NCBI RefSeq assembly: GCF_001305595.1
Contig: NZ_CP012403.1
Span: forward strand, 146,501 to 210,500
DNA from: Azospirillum thiophilum
GTDB lineage: Bacteria; Pseudomonadota; Alphaproteobacteria; Azospirillales; Azospirillaceae
Length of the DNA: 64,000 nucleotides
Reading direction: 5' to 3'
Position numbers and translations under genes: made by a program. Below the pieces are notes generated by a model, which was given only the letters and a program-made list of their open reading frames with translations, made no database searches and was not told where the DNA came from. Shown piece after piece: positions 42,274 to 52,204 of this stretch (position 1 is the stretch's first letter; each line of letters begins with the position of its first letter).

Positions 42274-43503
42274 ATGATGGTCAAGACCCGCCTGCCCCGA
42301 CCGCACCACACCGGCCCGCTGATCACCGGCCCGCTGATCGCGCTCACCATGGTCCTGCTTGCCGTCGCTCCCGCGATGGCGCAGGACAGCGGCGAGATCC
42401 GTATCGGCTTCCTGTCGCAGACGCCGGAACCGCCGCCCTCGGTCGCCAACCCGGACGAGCCGGCGGTGGACGATGGGCTGGCCGGCGCGGCTCTGGCCAT
42501 CGCCGACAACAACACGACCGGAAAATTCCTCAAGCAATCCTTCCTGCTCGATGCGGTGGAGGTTGTTCCGGACGGGGACGCCGCCGCAGCCCTGCGCGAA
42601 CTGGCTGGGCGTGGCAACCGCTTCGTCATCGTCGATGCGCCGGGCGCGACGGTGGAGGCGCTGTCGAAGTTGCCGGAAGCCCGCAACCTGCTGCTGCTGA
42701 ACGCCACCGCGCCCGACGATTCTCTGCGTGGCGCCGCCTGCGCGCCCAACCTGCTGAATGTGGCGCCCAGCCGGGCGATGCTGGCCGATGCGCTCGGGCA
42801 GTATCTGGTGAAGAAGCGCTGGCCGCGCTGGTTCCTGGTCACCGGTCGCCGACCCGAGGATATGCTCTTTGCCTCAGCCGTCCGCCGCGCCGCCAAGCAC
42901 TTCGGCGCCCAGATCGTGGCGGAAAAGACCTGGACCGCCGAAAGCGACGTCAACCGCACGGCTGAGGCCGAAATCCCGGTCTTCACACAGGCCAAGAGCT
43001 ACGACGTGTTGGTCGTCGCCGACGAGGTCGGAGAATTCGGCGACTACCTGCCCTATCGCACGGCAGACCCGCGCCCGGTGGCCGGCACCCAGGGACTCGT
43101 CCCCACCGTCTGGCACCGCACGCACGAACAATGGGGAGCGGCGCAGCTCCAGTCCCGTTTCAAGGCGTCGGCAAAGCGCGCGATGACTGCCCGCGATCAT
43201 AATGATTGGACCGCCGTCCGCATAGTGGGTGAGGCGGCGGCCCGCGCCCGTACAGCCGATCCCGACCGGCTGATCGCCTTCATCCAGTCGCCCGACTTCA
43301 CCATGTCCGCCTTCCGCGGCGCACCGCTCAGCCTGCGGCCGTGGGACGGTCAACTCCGCCAGCCGGTGTTGCTGGCCGCCGACCGTTCGCTGGTATCGGT
43401 ATCGCCGCAGGAGGGGTTCCTCCACCCGCGGACTGAGTTGGACAGCCTGGGTTACGACCAACCGGAAACGCTCTGCAAGACGCGAGGAAAGAAGACGCCA
43501 TGA
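42274..43503 (+). CDS. ABC-type binding protein of the PQQ alcohol dehydrogenase system
   Basis: A 409-residue exported protein (signal peptide to about AVAPAMAQD, residue 37) of the branched-chain amino acid binding protein type but specific to PQQ alcohol oxidation loci: RIGFLSQTPEPPPSVANPDEPAVDDGLAGAALAIADNNTTGKFL, LLLLNATAPDDSLRGAACAPNLLNVAPSRAMLADAL, and a C-terminal PLSLRPWDGQLRQPVLLA. It overlaps the next gene by 4 bp (ATGA). Its ligand is not known. Confidence 0.87.
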   Translation: MMVKTRLPRPHHTGPLITGPLIALTMVLLAVAPAMAQDSGEIRIGFLSQTPEPPPSVANPDEPAVDDGLAGAALAIADNNTTGKFLKQSFLLDAVEVVPDGDAAAALRELAGRGNRFVIVDAPGATVEALSKLPEARNLLLLNATAPDDSLRGAACAPNLLNVAPSRAMLADALGQYLVKKRWPRWFLVTGRRPEDMLFASAVRRAAKHFGAQIVAEKTWTAESDVNRTAEAEIPVFTQAKSYDVLVVADEVGEFGDYLPYRTADPRPVAGTQGLVPTVWHRTHEQWGAAQLQSRFKASAKRAMTARDHNDWTAVRIVGEAAARARTADPDRLIAFIQSPDFTMSAFRGAPLSLRPWDGQLRQPVLLAADRSLVSVSPQEGFLHPRTELDSLGYDQPETLCKTRGKKTP

Positions 43504-44480
43504 CTGCTGTCCGCAAGCCCCTTCCCTTCCTGACCACCGCGGTTCTCGTGGCCGGGCTGGCGTCGGCCGCCTCGGCCCAGACCATCTATGTGTCCAACGA
43601 GAAGGACAACACGCTGTCGGTGATCGACGGCAAGACGCTGGCGGTGACCGACACCATCAAGGTCGGCAAACGGCCACGCGGAATCACCCTGTCCAAGGAC
43701 GGCACCCAGTTGTTCATCTGCGCGAGCGACGACCATGCGGTGCAGGTTCTCGACCTTGCCACCCGGAAGATCGTCCACAATCTGCCGTCGGGCGATGATC
43801 CGGAACAGTTCGCACTCAGCCCAGACGGCAAGAGCCTGTTCATCGCCAACGAGGACAGCAACGTCGTCACCGTGGTCGACGTGCCCTCGCGCAAGGTCGC
43901 CTTCCAGGTCGATGTCGGGGTGGAGCCGGAGGGGATGGACGTCAGCCCCGACGGTCGCTGGGGCGTCAACACCTCCGAAACCACCAGCATGGTCCACTGG
44001 ATCGACATCGAGAAGCGGCAGGTCACCGACAATACGCTGGTAGGGCCGCGCCCGCGACACGCCGAGTTCAGCAAGGACGGCGCGCAGTTGTGGGTGTCGT
44101 CTGAGATCGGCGGCACCGTCAGCGTGATCGACAGCACCACGCGCAACGTGCAGAAAGTCATCGACTTCCACATCAAGGGTATCGCCAAGGACCGCATCCA
44201 GCCGGTGGGGGTGAAGCTGACCGACGACGGCCGCTTTGCGTTCGTGGCGCTCGGCCCGGCCAACCATGTCGCCGTCATCGATGCCAAAAGCTTCGAGGTG
44301 AAAGACTATTTGCTGGTCGGCCGGCGCGTCTGGCATCTGGGGCTGACACCGGACCAGAAGACGCTCTACACCACCAACGGGATCAGCGGCGACGTGTCGG
44401 TCATCGACGTCGACAGCCTGAAGGTGACCAAGTCGATCAAGGTCGGGCGCTATCCCTGGGGCGTCGCCGTCAAGGGGTGA
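43500..44480 (+). CDS. PQQ-associated periplasmic beta-propeller protein
   Basis: A 326-residue protein with signal peptide (1-26, LASAASAQT) and about seven YVTN-type repeats (IYVSNEKDNTLSVIDGKTLAVTDTIKVG, LFICASDDHAVQVLDLATRKIV, LFIANEDSNVVTVVDVPSRKV and so on) forming a propeller. Its genomic niche next to PQQ dehydrogenase transporters is conserved; it may scaffold or bind the dehydrogenase partners. It is coupled to the binding-protein gene. Confidence 0.88.
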   Translation: MTAVRKPLPFLTTAVLVAGLASAASAQTIYVSNEKDNTLSVIDGKTLAVTDTIKVGKRPRGITLSKDGTQLFICASDDHAVQVLDLATRKIVHNLPSGDDPEQFALSPDGKSLFIANEDSNVVTVVDVPSRKVAFQVDVGVEPEGMDVSPDGRWGVNTSETTSMVHWIDIEKRQVTDNTLVGPRPRHAEFSKDGAQLWVSSEIGGTVSVIDSTTRNVQKVIDFHIKGIAKDRIQPVGVKLTDDGRFAFVALGPANHVAVIDAKSFEVKDYLLVGRRVWHLGLTPDQKTLYTTNGISGDVSVIDVDSLKVTKSIKVGRYPWGVAVKG

Positions 44481-44493
44481 AGGGGGCGAAGCC

Positions 44494-45258
44494 ATGGCGA
44501 TACCGGCACTGGAGATCGAGGGGTTGCGCCACAGCTATGGCGGCGACCGCTATGCACTGGAAGAGGTCGGCTTCCGGGTGATGCCGGGCGCCTTCACCTG
44601 CCTGCTGGGGCCCAATGGGGCGGGGAAGAGCACGCTGTTCGCACTCGCCACCAACCTGCTGCGTCCAACTGCCGGACGCATACGCATCCACGGCCACGAC
44701 ATCGCGACTGCCTCTGGCGACGCGCTGGCTTGTATGGGGGTGGTGTTCCAGCAGCCGACCCTCGACCTCGACCTGACAGTGACGCAGAATCTGCACTATT
44801 TCGCTGCGCTGCACGGCATCGGCCGACGCGAGGCCCAACGCCGGATCGAGGTGGAGTTGACCCGCCTCTCGCTGTTCGAGCGGCGCGACGAGAAGGTCCG
44901 CGCACTGAACGGCGGCCACCGCCGCCGGGCGGAGATCGCCCGCGCCCTGCTGCATCGCCCCACGCTGCTGCTGCTGGACGAGCCCACCGTCGGGCTCGAC
45001 ATCCCGGCCCGCCGCAAGTTGATCCGCCATGTCCATGACCTGTGCACCGATGACGGCATCGCTGTGCTGTGGGCCACCCACCTGATCGACGAGATCGACC
45101 CGGTCACCGACCATGTCGTCGTCCTGCACCGCGGCCGGGTGCGCGCCAGCGGCCCGGTCTCCGTGGTGAATGCCGAGGCCGGATGCGCCACGGTGGCGGA
45201 AAGCTATGATCGGCTGACTGCGGCTCGGCCCGCCGCCGGTGTGGAGGCGGCGGCATGA
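44494..45258 (+). CDS. Ped-type ABC exporter ATPase
   Basis: A 254-residue ATPase: Walker A GPNGAGKST, Q-loop VFQQPTLDLDLTV, signature region LNGGHRRRAEIARALLHRP (Gly-Gly-His in place of LSGGQ), Walker B LLLLDEPTVGLD and H-loop ATHLIDEI. It belongs to the export-type group (as NodI/DrrA) that accompanies PQQ alcohol dehydrogenases. The 4-bp overlap with the permease shows a pair. Confidence 0.9.
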   Translation: MAIPALEIEGLRHSYGGDRYALEEVGFRVMPGAFTCLLGPNGAGKSTLFALATNLLRPTAGRIRIHGHDIATASGDALACMGVVFQQPTLDLDLTVTQNLHYFAALHGIGRREAQRRIEVELTRLSLFERRDEKVRALNGGHRRRAEIARALLHRPTLLLLDEPTVGLDIPARRKLIRHVHDLCTDDGIAVLWATHLIDEIDPVTDHVVVLHRGRVRASGPVSVVNAEAGCATVAESYDRLTAARPAAGVEAAA

Positions 45259-46070
45259 GCGGCCGGGGAATGGGCGGTTGGTGGATCGCCTTCCGGGGGA
45301 TCGTGGCACGCGAGGTGCTGCGCTTCGTCCATCAGCGCGAACGCTTCCTCGGCGCGCTGGTACGGCCACTGGTCTGGCTGTTCGTCTTTGCGGCGGGATT
45401 CCGTGCGGCGCTGGGCATCGCCATCATCCCACCCTACGAGACCTACATCCCCTACGAGGTCTACATCGTGCCTGGACTGATCGGCATGATCCAGCTGTTC
45501 AACGGCATGCAAGGCTCGCTATCGATGGTCTACGACCGCGAGATGGGCAGCATGCGCATCCTTCTGACCAGCCCGCTGCCGCGCAGCTTCCTGTTGGTGG
45601 CGCGGCTGGTGGCCGGCGTGGTGGTGTCGGCGCTGCAGGTGGCGGCCTTCCTGCTGATCGTCCGACTCTACGGCATCGACCTGCCAATCTGGGCGCCGCT
45701 GAGCGTGGTGCCGGCCCTTCTGCTGAACGGGCTGATGCTGGGAGCACTCGGAATGGTGCTGGCCTCCGCCATCCGGCAGTTGGAGAATTTCGCGGGGGTG
45801 ATGAACTTCGTCGTTTTCCCGCTCTTCTTCCTGTCTTCCGCCCTCTACCCGCTCTACCGCATGGAGGAGGCAGGACCGCTGTTATGGTGGCTGTGCAGCC
45901 TCAATCCCTTCACTCATGGAGTGGAACTGATACGGTTCGCCCTGTACGGCAAGGTCGAGGGCCAAGCGCTTGCCGTCGTCGTCGTCGCCGCGCTGCTGTT
46001 CGCAGCACTCGCAGTACGTGGCTATTCCCCCGCCCGCGGCATGGGATCCCGGGCACCATCGGCGGGATGA
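45255..46070 (+). CDS. Ped-type ABC exporter permease (ABC-2 type)
   Basis: A 271-residue ABC-2 permease with six helices. Family segments: REVLRFVHQRERFLGALVRPLVWLFVFAAGFRAALG, YIVPGLIGMIQLFNGMQGSLSMVYDREMGSMRILLTSPLPR and VVFPLFFLSSALYPLYRMEEA. It resembles PedC of Pseudomonas alcohol oxidation loci. The transported substance is unknown. Last gene of the four-gene operon; an IS5-type element begins 117 bp downstream. Confidence 0.9.
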   Translation: MSGRGMGGWWIAFRGIVAREVLRFVHQRERFLGALVRPLVWLFVFAAGFRAALGIAIIPPYETYIPYEVYIVPGLIGMIQLFNGMQGSLSMVYDREMGSMRILLTSPLPRSFLLVARLVAGVVVSALQVAAFLLIVRLYGIDLPIWAPLSVVPALLLNGLMLGALGMVLASAIRQLENFAGVMNFVVFPLFFLSSALYPLYRMEEAGPLLWWLCSLNPFTHGVELIRFALYGKVEGQALAVVVVAALLFAALAVRGYSPARGMGSRAPSAG

Positions 46071-46190
46071 CGCGCAATTCAACCTATAAGAATTTTTATT
46101 CCTATGAATGCAATTTACCAGGCTTGCCGTTGAACCGCCGCGGTGGTAGAATATTCCAATGGATTTTCGTGCATTCGACTCTTCTGCTAG

Positions 46191-47030
46191 GGCTGGGGCC
46201 CATAAAAGGGCATCCTCAGAGTGCGCGGTCGTGATTCAAGGTCTCCGGAAGGAGATCTTTGTTGGACCGAGACATTTTCTGGCTGAGCGACATCCAGTTT
46301 GCACGGCTTGAGCCGCACCTTCCGCGCGACACCCGAGGCAAGCCCCGGGTCGATGACCGCCGCGTCATCAGCGGTATCGTGCATGTCCTGATCTCCGGTT
46401 GCCGGTGGAAGGACGCCCCCACGATCTACGGGCCGCGCAAGACGTTGTACAATCGCTTCCAGCGCTGGGCGGCCAAGGGTGTCTGGTCGAACCTGTTTCA
46501 TGCGCTGGCCACTGCGGGAGGACCGCCAGCAGAGGTTTTGATCGATTCCTCCACCGTAAAAGCGCATCGCTGCGCCTCGGGCGGAAAAGGGGGGAGCGGA
46601 ACCAGGCGATCGGCCGCTCGCGCGGCGGTCGCACCACCAAAATCCACGCCCTGACCGACCGGAATTGCCGCCCCATCGCCTTCCTGCTCACCGGCGGGCA
46701 GGTCGCGGATTGCGTCGCTGCCGACACCCTGCTCGACCAAGTGACCACCGCCGATCTGATCCATGGCGACAAGGGCTACGACACCAACGCCGTGCGCCGA
46801 AAGATCGAGGCAATCGGAGCCGCACCCAACATCCCGCCCAAGATCAATCGCGTCTGGAAAAACTGTTTCTCGCCATACCTTTATCGAAACCGCAACGCCA
46901 TCGAGCGCATGTTCAACCGGCTCAAGGATTTCCGTCGCGTCGCAACCCGATACGACAGGCTCGCTACCAACTTCCATGCCGCCGTCTGCATCGCCGCTAC
47001 CGTATCCTACTGGTTATGAGAGTCCCAGCC
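46191..47030 (+). mobile_element. IS5-family (IS427-type) insertion sequence
   Basis: Ends GGCTGGGGCCCATAA (46191) and, reversed, GGCTGGGACTCTCATAA (47030) match with a small gap. CTAG flanks both sides (46187-46190 and 47031-47034), the usual target duplication. Length is 840 bp, normal for this group. It sits just after the PQQ exporter operon. Confidence 0.85.
46259..47019 (+). CDS. IS5-family transposase made by -1 frameshift
   Basis: Two overlapping frames encode one DDE transposase. Frame 1 (TTG at 46259 or 46262, GGAAGGAG site, to 46654) holds the N-terminal domain (IFWLSDIQFARLEPHLP, ISGCRWKDAP) and the first Asp in VLIDSSTVKAHR. Frame 2, reached by -1 slippage on AAAAGGGGGG at 46585-46594, continues ERNQAIGRSRGGRTTKIHAL, the second Asp in LIHGDKGYD and Glu in RNRNAIERMFNRLKDFRRVATRYD, ending at 47019. 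Slippage on such a run is normal for this IS group, so it is probably functional rather than broken. Confidence 0.85.
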
Positions 47031-47034
47031 CTAG

Positions 47035-47168
47035 TCAGCGAGCCACCACGCCAACGCAACGGGGTCTGCCGGGTGCCGGCCGGCTTGGCGGGCGGAACCG
47101 GGCGCGGGACCGACGATGCCGGCGTCAGGCGCCCGCCGTGGAAGATGTGGGGCACCTTGCTTGCCGAG
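47035..47168. other. Short GC-rich remnant between IS elements
   Basis: 134 bp between the right target repeat of the IS5 element and the left end of the IS256 relic. Translation on the minus strand gives a Pro/Arg-rich frame without family resemblance. Probably a leftover of an older insertion. Confidence 0.4.
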
Positions 47169-47237
47169 ATCGTGCCCCTGAGCGTGGTGTAGGATCTGGA
47201 TCGCTCATCATATTCTCCGGCCGGTCTGGCCAGATGG

Positions 47238-47707
47238 TCAGGCGGCCACAGCGGGCAGACTGACGATGGGATCATCGCCGAGCGGGGCGATGGTTTCCAG
47301 CGTCATGTATTGCGCGCGCTGAACGGCCCATTCATCGTTTTGCTCCAGCAATATCGCACCGATGAGCCTCGTAATCGCTTCCTCGTTGGGAAATATACCC
47401 ACCATCTCGGTCCGCCGTTTGATCTCGCCGTTGAGACGCTCAATCGGGTTGGTCGAGTGGAGCTTGGCCCGATGCTCCCTGGGAAAGGTCATGTAGGCCA
47501 GGACGTCTTCCTCCGCCTCGTCCATCAGGGTGGCCAGCTTCGGCAGCTTGGCCCGGACTTGGTCGGCCACTTGCCGCCACTGCGTGCGTGCAGATGCGGC
47601 ATCATCCTGCGCGAAAGCAGTGGCGATGAAGGCCGCCACGACACGGCGCCCGCTCTTGCCGGCATGGGCAAGCGCGGTCCTGGAGAAATGCACCCGGCAC
47701 CTTTGCC
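47238..47707 (-). pseudogene. IS256 transposase, C-terminal fragment
   Basis: Reads RQRCRVHFSRTALAHAGKSGRRVVAAFI..., then FPREHRAKLHSTNPIERLNGEIKRRTEMVGIFPNEEAITRLIGAILLEQNDEWAVQRAQYM. The QRCRVHF and IERLNGEIKRR blocks are diagnostic of mutator-type transposases; the latter contains the catalytic Glu. It begins abruptly at the end of the IS66 element (47708), so it has no start of its own. Confidence 0.85.
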
Positions 47708-47732
47708 GTAAGCGGGTCGTAATCGCACCGGA

Positions 47733-49298
47733 TCAGGAGTTGACGGCCGGCTTCCAATTCCACGGGAGCAGGTTGGCGACGCGGCTGGCGGGATATCCGT
47801 CCACCATGCGCTCCAGGATGTCGCGCAAGTAGGCGAAAGGCTCGACAGCGTTGAGCTTGCAGGTTTCCACCAGCGAGGCGATCACCGCCCAGCGGTGGTC
47901 GCCGCCTTCAGAGCCGGCGAACAGGCTGTTCTTCCGGCTCAAAGCCACAGGCCTGATGCAGCGCTCCACCGTGTTGGTATCCATCTCCACCCGGCCGCCT
48001 CCAGGTAGACGCACAACGCCTTCCAGCGGCCGAGCGCATAGCGGATCGCCTCGGCCAGCTTGGAGTGGCCCGGCAGGCGCGGGAGTTCCCGATCCAGCCA
48101 CAGCTTCAGGTCGGCCACCTGCACAGCGGCCTCGGCTTGCCGGACCTGCCGACGCTCGTCGGCCGTGCGGCCGCGGATGCGCTTCTCGATCGCGTAGAGC
48201 CGGGCGATGCGACGCAGCGCCTCCGCCGCGATCGGCAAGCCGTTTTCAGCCAGATCGTAGAAGCGGCGACGGGCATGGCTCCGGCACGCCGCCAGAACGA
48301 CCCGGTTGCCGGCGGCCAGCCGCTCGAACCCGGCATAGCCGTCCACCTGCAGCACCCCGTGGAAATCCCGGAGATGGCCGGCCGGGCGCTCGCCTTTGCG
48401 GTCGCTGGTGTAGGCGTAGACCACGGCCGGCGGGTCCTCTCCCTGCCAGGGCCGGTCGTCGCGGGCATAGGCCCAGAAGCGGCCGGTCTTCACCCGGCCC
48501 GTTCCCGGCGCCAGCGTCGGCATCGGCGTGTCGTCGGCGAACAGCTTGGTCGAGGCGAACACCGCCTTGGCGAGTTCCTCCTGCACCGTCTCCAGCCACC
48601 AGCACGCCTGGCCTGCCCACCCAGTCAGAACGGGGCGATCCACGGGAAAGCCGTTGCGGGCCAGGATCTGCGCCTGGCGGTAGAAGGGCAGATGATCGCA
48701 GTAGCGGCTGGTGATGATGTGGGCCAGCATCGCCGGCGTCACCATGCCCTTGGCGACCGGCTTGTCCGGTGCCGGCGCCTGGTGCAGCGTGCCGCAGCCG
48801 CGGCAGGCGTATTTGGGCCGGCGGATGCGCAGCACCCTGACCTGGGCCGGAACATAGTCCACCATCCGGGCGATGGTTCGCCGGCGGCGTGCAGGGCGCC
48901 GCCGCAGCAGGGGCAGACACCGGCCCCGGCGTCCACCCCTTGCGGTTCCACGATGACGTCGTGATGCGGCAGGTGATCGGGCCAGTCGCGGCCGCGCCCC
49001 TCCCGTCCTCAGCCGCGTCCGCCGGTTCCGGTGCCGTGTCCGGGCTGTCGGCGGCAAGCTTGGCATCGACCCGGGCGATGTCCGCCTCCAGGTCGTCCAG
49101 CCCAAGGTCGAGTTGATCGGGATCGAGCCGTTCGGAGCGCCGCCCGAAGATGGAGCGCTGCATCTGCCGGAGCTGCTGGCGCAGCGCCTCCAACGCCGCC
49201 AAATCAGCCTTCTGGCGCTCCACAACTTCGGCCAGATCGCGCACCAGCTGCTGGAGCAGGGCCGGATCAGCGGGTAGGTTGTCGAGGTCGAAGCGCAT
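47733..49298 (-). pseudogene. IS66 element 1 tnpC, frameshifted
   Basis: Start MRFDLDNLPADPALLQQLVRDLAEVVERQ at 49298. The frame breaks near 49000 (after the AEDGRG segment), again near 48880 (after CCGGALHAAGE) and near 48000 (YLE replacing YLDDGRVEMDTN, one base lost). The DDE-type core (ADDTPMPTLAPGTGRVKTGRFWAYARDDRPW, QVDGYAGFERL) and the C-terminus (NSLFAGSEGGDHRWAVIASLVETCKLN) are recognisable in different frames. Not functional. Confidence 0.85.
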
Positions 49299-49367
49299 GG
49301 CCGATTGCACCTCGGATCACCGCTCCAGGCCAGTCAAACCCCCGGATTTCCTCACCTTTTCTCCCTC

Positions 49368-49503
49368 TCATCCCGCCACCGTCGGGCGCGAGGCCGGAAT
49401 GGCGTGGCGCCACTCCAACCCCTCCAGGAGCAGGGAGAGTTCCGCCGGCGTCAGCACCACCGTGCCGCCCGGCGTCCGCGTCGTTGGCCAGACAAAGCGC
49501 CCC
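49368..49503 (-). pseudogene. IS66 element 1 tnpB, C-terminal remnant
   Basis: Only about 42 codons remain: FVWPTTRTPGGTVVLTPAEL and SLLLEGLEWRHAIPASRPTV, ending AG-stop. It matches the end of tnpB in element 2 with few changes. Upstream of it the sequence jumps to tnpA-like DNA, marking an internal deletion of about 380 bp. Confidence 0.8.
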
Positions 49504-49561
49504 TAGAGGGGTGGCGGCTCGGCCGGGGCGAGCATCGTAAGCGGGGCGTGATCGCACCGGA

Positions 49562-51117
49562 TCAGGCGTTGACAGCTGGGCTCCAGTTCCAGGGGAGGAG
49601 ATCGGCGAGGTGGCTGGCAGGATAGCCGTTCACCATGCGCTCCAGGACGTCGCGCAGGTAGGCGAAGGGTTCGACGCCGTTGAGCTTACAGGTCTCAACC
49701 AGCGAGGCGATCACCGCCCAGCGATGGCCGCCGCCCTCCGAGCCGGCGAAGAGGCTATTCTTCCGGCCGAGGGCTACCGGTCTGATGCAGCGCTCCACCG
49801 TGTTGGTATCCATCTCCACCCGGCCGTCATCCAGGTAGACGCACAACGCCTTCCAGCGGCCAAGCGCATAGCGGATCGCCTCGGCCAGCTTGGAGCGGCC
49901 CGGCAGGCGGGGAAGTTCGTGCTCCAGCCACGCCTTCAGCTCCGCCACCTGGGAAGCGGCCTCGGCTTGCCGAAGCTGCCGGCGCTCGTCTGCCGTGCGG
50001 CCGCGGATGCGCTCTTCGATCGCGTAGAGCCGGGCGATGCGGCGCAGCGCCTCGGCGGCGATCGGCGAGCCGTTTTCGGCCAAGTCGTAGAAACGTCGAC
50101 GCGCATGGCTCCAGCACGCCGCCAGCACGACCCGGTTGCCGGCAGCCAGCCGTTCGAACCCGGCATAACCGTCCACCTGCAGCACACCGCAGAACTCCCG
50201 CAGGTGGGCGGCTGGGCGTTCGCCTTTGCGATCGCTGGTGTAGGCGTAAATCACCGCCGGCGGGTCCAGCCCCTGCCAGGGCCGATCATCGCGGGCATAG
50301 GCCCAAAGCCGTCCGGTCTTCACCCGGCCGGTTCCCGGCGCCAGCGTCGGCATCGGCGTGTCGTCGGCGAACAGCTTGGCCGAGGCGAACAGGGCCTTGG
50401 CCAACTCCTCATGCAGCGCCTCCAGCCACCAACACGCCTGTCCCGCCCAGCCCGCCAGAACCGAGCGGTCGACGGGAAAGCCGTTGCGGGCCAGGATCTG
50501 CGCCTGGCGGTAGAAGGGCAGATGATCGCAGTAGCGACTGGTGATGACGTGCGCCAGCATCGCCGGCGTCGCCATGCCCTTGGCGATCGGCTTCTCCGGG
50601 GCCGGCGCCTGATGCAGCGTGCCGCACAGCCGCGGCAGGCGTATTTGGGCCGGCGGATGCGCAGCACCCGCACCTGGGCCGGCACGTAGTCGATCATCCG
50701 GGCCACCGTCTCGCCGGCCTCATGCAAAGCCCCGCCGCAGCAGGGGCAAACCCCGGCGCCGGACTCCAGCCCAGGCGGCTCGAGTGTGAGATCGTGATGC
50801 GGCAGATCATCGGGCAAGTCGCGGCCACGGCTGGGTGGTTCCGCAGGGGCTGACGGTTCCAGTTCAGGGGCTGCGAGTTTGGCCTCGACCCGGGCGATGT
50901 CCGCCTCCAGCTCCTCCAACCCGAGATCGAGCTGATCGGGATCGAGCCGTTCGGAGCGGCGCCCGAAGACGGTGCGCTGCATCTGTCGGAGCTGCTGACG
51001 CAGAGCCTCCAGCTCCGCCAGATCGGCTTTCTGGCGCTCAACGACCTCGGCCAAATCGCGCACCATCTGCTGCAGCAGGGCTGGATCAGCGGGCAGGTTG
51101 TCGAGGTCGAAGCGCAT
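49562..51117 (-). pseudogene. IS66 element 2 tnpC, one frameshift
   Basis: Starts MRFDLDNLPADPALLQQMVRDLAE (51117). The zinc-finger-like CPCCGG and CRGC parts are present, then a two-base gain (GCACAGCC where element 1 has GCAGCC, about 50625-50630) shifts the frame right after RRPKYACRGC. The rest (GTLHQAPAPEKPIAKG region, DDTPMPTLAPGTGRVKTGRLWAYARDDRPW, to LLPWNWSPAVNA) is intact in the next frame from 50620 to 49562. Unless recoded, the transposase is inactive. Confidence 0.85.
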
Positions 51118-51186
51118 GGCCGATTGTACCTTGGATCACGGCCCCAAGCCAGCCAAGCCTGTGGTTTTCCTCACCTTTTCTCCCAT

Positions 51187-51543
51187 TCATCCCGCTGCAG
51201 TCGGCCGCGACACCGGCACGGTGTGACGCCAGTCCAGCCCCTCCAGAAGCAGGGACAGTTCCACCGGCGTCAGTACCACTGTGCCGCCCGGCGTCCGCGT
51301 CGTTGGCCAAACGAAACGGCCACGTTCCAGCCTCTTGGCGAACAGGCACATGCCGTTCTGATCGGCGTAGAGAATTTTCACGCGTCCAGCACCTTTCCCT
51401 CGGAAGATGTAGAGGTGGCCGCAGAACGGATCCTTGCCCAGCGCCTGCTGCACCAGCAGGGCCAGTCCGTCGAAGCCGCGGCGCATGTCGCAGGGCTCCA
51501 GCGCCAGGTAAATGCGTACACCGGCCGGGATCGACAGCATCAT
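51187..51543 (-). CDS. tnpB: IS66 element 2 TnpB (Orf2)
   Basis: A 118-residue protein of the IS66 Orf2 family: MMLSIPAGVRIYLALEPCDMRRGFDGLALLVQQALGKDPFCGHLYIFRGKGAGRVKILYAD, ending RPTAAG. It overlaps tnpA by 4 bp (ATGA). Full length. Confidence 0.92.
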   Translation of the reverse strand: MMLSIPAGVRIYLALEPCDMRRGFDGLALLVQQALGKDPFCGHLYIFRGKGAGRVKILYADQNGMCLFAKRLERGRFVWPTTRTPGGTVVLTPVELSLLLEGLDWRHTVPVSRPTAAG

Positions 51544-52115
51544 GACCGCTCCAGCACGCTGATCACCCGGCGCAGTGCTTCGGCATCGACATCCCGACCG
51601 ACCCGCAGCCGCCGTCCGCCGGCCAACTCGATTTCGATCATGCTGGCACCGCATGGAGTTGGCGGCGTGAGGGGAAGAGCGGACGTGGTGTCTGCCACCT
51701 CCACCGGCGCGAAGATGGGCGGCGGCTCGGCCGGAGTGAGCATCTGGCGGCGCCAGCGGAACAGCAGGCTGGGATCGACCCCGCGCCGCCGGGCGACCAG
51801 CGACACGCTCACGCCGGGCTCGCAGGTTTCCGCCACCAGCTGCTCTTTCTCCGCCTGCGACCAATACCGCCGGCGGGGTGCCGCCTCGACGATCTCCATC
51901 ACCAAGGGAGCGCTCGCCGTCATAGGGACAGCACCAGGACTATCCCTATGACAGCGAGCGCTCACCCCCTTCGCAGCGGCAAAGCGGCGCGACCACCGTC
52001 CCAGAGCCCAGCGTCCAATTCCATGGGCTTCAGCATAGGCTTTCAGCGTCAGCCCGCTGCCCTTCCAGGCCTCGACATGACCGCGCCAATAGCTCTCCAG
52101 ATCCTGACCCGACAT
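51540..52115 (-). CDS. tnpA: IS66 element 2 TnpA (Orf1)
   Basis: A 191-residue helix-turn-helix protein of the IS66 Orf1/InsA type. QLVAETCEPGVSVSLVARRRGVDPSLLFRWRRQML is the conserved HTH region (about 90-125), and the C-terminus IEIELAGGRRLRVGRDVDAEALRRVISVLE is typical. Full length and coupled to tnpB. Confidence 0.9.
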   Translation of the reverse strand: MSGQDLESYWRGHVEAWKGSGLTLKAYAEAHGIGRWALGRWSRRFAAAKGVSARCHRDSPGAVPMTASAPLVMEIVEAAPRRRYWSQAEKEQLVAETCEPGVSVSLVARRRGVDPSLLFRWRRQMLTPAEPPPIFAPVEVADTTSALPLTPPTPCGASMIEIELAGGRRLRVGRDVDAEALRRVISVLERS

Positions 52116-52204
52116 CCCCTTACCCCGCTGAGCTGCGATCAGCGGAATATTTCATGAACCACGATCACGTCGGATGTGTCGTCACGCAACGCTTACCGAG
52201 CATC

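Larger units (their letters stand above)
49537..52196 (-). mobile_element. IS66 element 2, inserted into element 1
   Basis: Ends GTAAGCGGGGCGTGATCGCACCGG (49537) and, reversed, GTAAGCGTTGCGTGACGACAC (52196). It is flanked by a perfect 8-bp duplication CGAGCATC (49529-49536 and 52197-52204), the IS66 hallmark, so insertion is recent relative to element 1. Order on the minus strand is tnpA, tnpB, tnpC. Confidence 0.93.

Noticed and set aside
46259..47019. IS5 transposase treated as two genes or as a pseudogene
   Set aside because: The -1 slip site AAAAGGGGGG lies exactly where the two frames must join, as is normal in this IS group.
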